In this document: in pieces, positions 61,602 to 64,000 of the stretch
How positions within the stretch are numbered: position 1 is the first letter of the stretch
Layout of the letters: each line of letters starts with the position of its first letter
Assembly: GCF_000143535.2 (NCBI RefSeq)
Contig: NC_037314.1
Span: forward strand, 1,612,001-1,676,000
From: Botrytis cinerea B05.10
Taxonomy: Eukaryota; Ascomycota; Leotiomycetes; Helotiales; Sclerotiniaceae
Direction: 5' to 3'
Length of the DNA: 64,000 nucleotides
The notes under the pieces: model-generated
Seen by the model: the letters and a program-made list of their open reading frames with translations, nothing else
What the model was told of the DNA's origin: nothing
Databases searched by the model: none
Made by a program: the position numbers and the translations under genes

Positions 61602-64000
61602 AGTGTAGTGAGATGCATGCAGCAATGACAGGATGTTCACGCACCGTAAAAGCCATCTGGGTCATAGCGAATTGCGACGACGGTGCGTGTGGATCGGATT
61701 TATGTGTGATCGCCGAGGTTATCGATAAATGTTTCCAGGAATGCCAGGTCTCCTATTCGACATGCATATCGTCAGTCGATGTTTCATCAGAAAGGAGAAT
61801 GCAATCCATGTAACTTGCCCGAGGTGTAACTCGACTCTGACTAGAAGCGAATTGAGGAAAGGGGGTTTGAAACTTCACAGGAAGAATACAAGAGCATATA
61901 ATGGCTTTGCGAGAGGACAAACTCTTGAGGATGTTGTGCGAACCTCTTAGATTCCGAGCTTTGAGTGTTGACTGCTGCAGAGAAAACACAATGAGTGAGA
62001 AACCATGCTCTATCCATAGGTATACAATTGATATTATCACACAAAAATTTACAACCAAACTCCGCTATATTACTACATTATCTATCCTTTGTAGACAGTC
62101 CAATTCTAGACCACTTAGTACTAATGACGATCGCATTTCCTCACATCTTTGACGCAAGATGAGCCACTCCAATACTTGAAGCTGGGATTTCGTAGAGATA
62201 TCTATTTTTAGTATCATTCCAAGATGCAAACAAATCAATGATGGAAAATCCTATGATACACCGTCCCAGAAAGTGCAATCCACAACGGTCCAATCACATA
62301 TCCGTTTACCAAAATTTGAAACGTCGCGTGCCAAGCTGACATATACAACAACTATGTGGGGATTGGAAAAAAGACGTCACTCGATATCGAGTAATTTCAG
62401 AGATCGTGAGCTGTGCACTAGTTCAAGTCTTAGCATCATACAATGAACATCGATCCTGACAAATAGCTTGAGAACAGAAGCCACCTACTCAGGTAATCAA
62501 AAGTATGCTTGGAAAACCCATATCTTGACGCTCGCTGCCTATGAATTTAGCATGGCGACGTTAAGTTGACATTAGCATTCCGGTATTTGAAATTCCATAC
62601 TGGCAGTTCGCTAGCTGGTGAAATCACTTAATCATTTTTCCAATTTAGCACCTGGTGCTCTCCTGCGTCAACAACGGTTCTACGCTATATTCTGACCCTA
62701 GAAATAATCGAGCCAAGTCTAGACTCTAGATACATCTTTGGCGTGATCTTCATAATTGATAATGCTATATAAAGTTAATATGCACCACCTATGTGACCAT
62801 ACTCTGGCTATCGAAGTTGATCAACCGGTTTCCTCGAATCAGATGTATTTAAAAATTGAACCATTTCATCATGATAATCATTCGAAAAGTGTACATATCA
62901 TTGACATCGGTAACAAACATGAATTATATCAAATCTCGGGGTCCTTAACTTTCATTTGACACTCCTACACTGCCGGCTTGCCGAGATCTCGACAATTTTA
63001 AGGAAACTATGAAATTCCCATTCATGACTAGTTGGCAGCTAATCGTCTACTAAAGTTTAACCGGGCTACGGGAGATGCTAGCTTTTCGGAAGACAGATTT
63101 CAAATTGTCAATAATAGAAAAACGTCATTATTTCTTTTGTAACATACAAAGGAGGGATCCCCCGAAAGTTGAGTCATTCCATATCTCAATCTACTTATTT
63201 TCATTCTCATTCCGTCTATCTGCTCGCTCACTCAAGACAAATCTTCTTCAAGCATTGTTCCTTCTCAATTGCTTATGATGCGGGATACACCTACTCGCAT
63301 TGAGCCTTCTCGTTCTCAGTTTTCGCAACGCCTTCGCTAGCGTGCTCAGAGACGAGGCAACGCCGATAATGGGGTCGTGAACATTTTCAAATTCTCCCGG
63401 AGACCCAAGTCAACCTAGAAACAGAAGTCTAATTGATGTGGTTGTTCAAATCACACATTTCAACGCATTTCCTGCATCTTATTCGCACAGTATACGTCAG
63501 TAAAGCGACGGAGATGATTTACAAAGAGATAGTACGTTCATGAACCTCTAAATGAGAGATCCAACACTGTGAGGGGAATTCAAGCGAGATACTGCCAGCA
63601 CTAGTATGTTACTCACACCCAAAAAGCGTCAAGATCGACGCTGATGTTGATGCTGATCCGGAGTTCGATACCATTCACCAGAGGCGACATGACAGGATTA
63701 CAAAGCTGGATTTGATACCGAACTGAACATGAAACGTGAAGTATGAATTGAACCGGGGCCGCACGCTAGAACCGGACAATAAAGTCTAGGTGCTGCATAT
63801 ATGGAGCACCTTCAACAACTATAACAATAGGATACATTCAAGATCTCAGTTACTCATTTCGCATAACTCACCAAAAGAGAGGAAGAGAAATTAAACCCTT
63901 ACAAGGTCCTACCTCTTCTCAACTCACAACAACATACTCGAGCTTGAAATTTTGCCATTAGAGAATCCTCGGTACCCAAAGTCCAAACTTTGAGTCTTTG

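Larger units (their letters stand above)
59713..64000. promoter_or_regulatory. Upstream region of the kinase gene, repeat-rich and gene-poor
   Basis: No convincing gene lies upstream of the kinase to the end of the window. The first 1.9 kb hold several unrelated short tandem repeats, listed separately. A 66-codon frame at 61613 encodes seven cysteines but has no secretion signal (see findings). From about 62 kb onward I see nothing to annotate. Confidence 0.45.

Noticed and set aside
1..64000. tRNA, 5S rRNA, CRISPR arrays, transposase or reverse-transcriptase genes
   Set aside because: I scanned by eye for TPsiC-type boxes, regularly spaced long repeats and catalytic motifs and saw none; this does not replace tRNAscan or repeat searches.

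Overview
The window is nuclear DNA of a filamentous ascomycete. The evidence is AT-leaning intergenic DNA, many 45-80 nt GT-AG introns, and families typical of these fungi: a NACHT-ankyrin NLR-like protein, an AbaA/Tec1-type TEA factor, an Rck2/Srk1-like kinase, a Dsc2-like protein and an LC8 dynein light chain. Overall character suggests a Leotiomycete, perhaps Sclerotiniaceae (Botrytis/Sclerotinia), but that is inference. No bacterial, viral, CRISPR, tRNA or rRNA feature was recognised. Exon boundaries were worked out by hand from splice signals, frame and family conservation.

Layout, left part (0.9-26 kb): a 1006-aa disordered protein with a C-terminal cysteine cluster (+); a NACHT NLR-like gene whose frame is broken twice by apparent loss of one A (+); a GMC oxidoreductase (-) diverging from a small-subunit catalase (+); a 436-aa orphan with helical segments (+); a mitochondrial NDUFAF7/MidA-like methyltransferase (-) head-to-head with an Mcy1/Cys12-like membrane-anchored cysteine synthase homologue (+) across only 202 bp; a COMT-type O-methyltransferase (-); a Dsc2-like rhomboid pseudoprotease (-); and a 236-aa orphan (-).

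Middle (27-39.5 kb): a TEA-domain transcription factor (-), the ribosome-biogenesis protein Mrd1 (-), an LC8 dynein light chain split into seven tiny exons (+), and an ELL-like RNA polymerase II elongation factor (-). Then about 6.2 kb without a convincing gene.

Right part (45.6-64 kb): a DUF2237 protein with a likely mitochondrial presequence (+); an RNase III-fold protein that has lost its catalytic acidic residues (+); a proline-rich orphan (+); a RidA/YjgF protein (+); 4.3 kb of gene-free DNA with a 169-nt stretch containing no G; an Rck2/Srk1-like kinase (-); and about 4.3 kb of gene-poor DNA with a cluster of unrelated tandem repeats upstream of the kinase.

Most genes are housekeeping and unrelated to each other. 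The functional links suggested by arrangement are the GMC oxidase/catalase divergent pair (peroxide made and removed) and the NDUFAF7/Mcy1 divergent pair (both expected at mitochondria). The items most worth follow-up are the catalytically dead RNase III-like protein, the doubly frameshifted NLR, the GC-AG intron in catalase, and the G-free tract.
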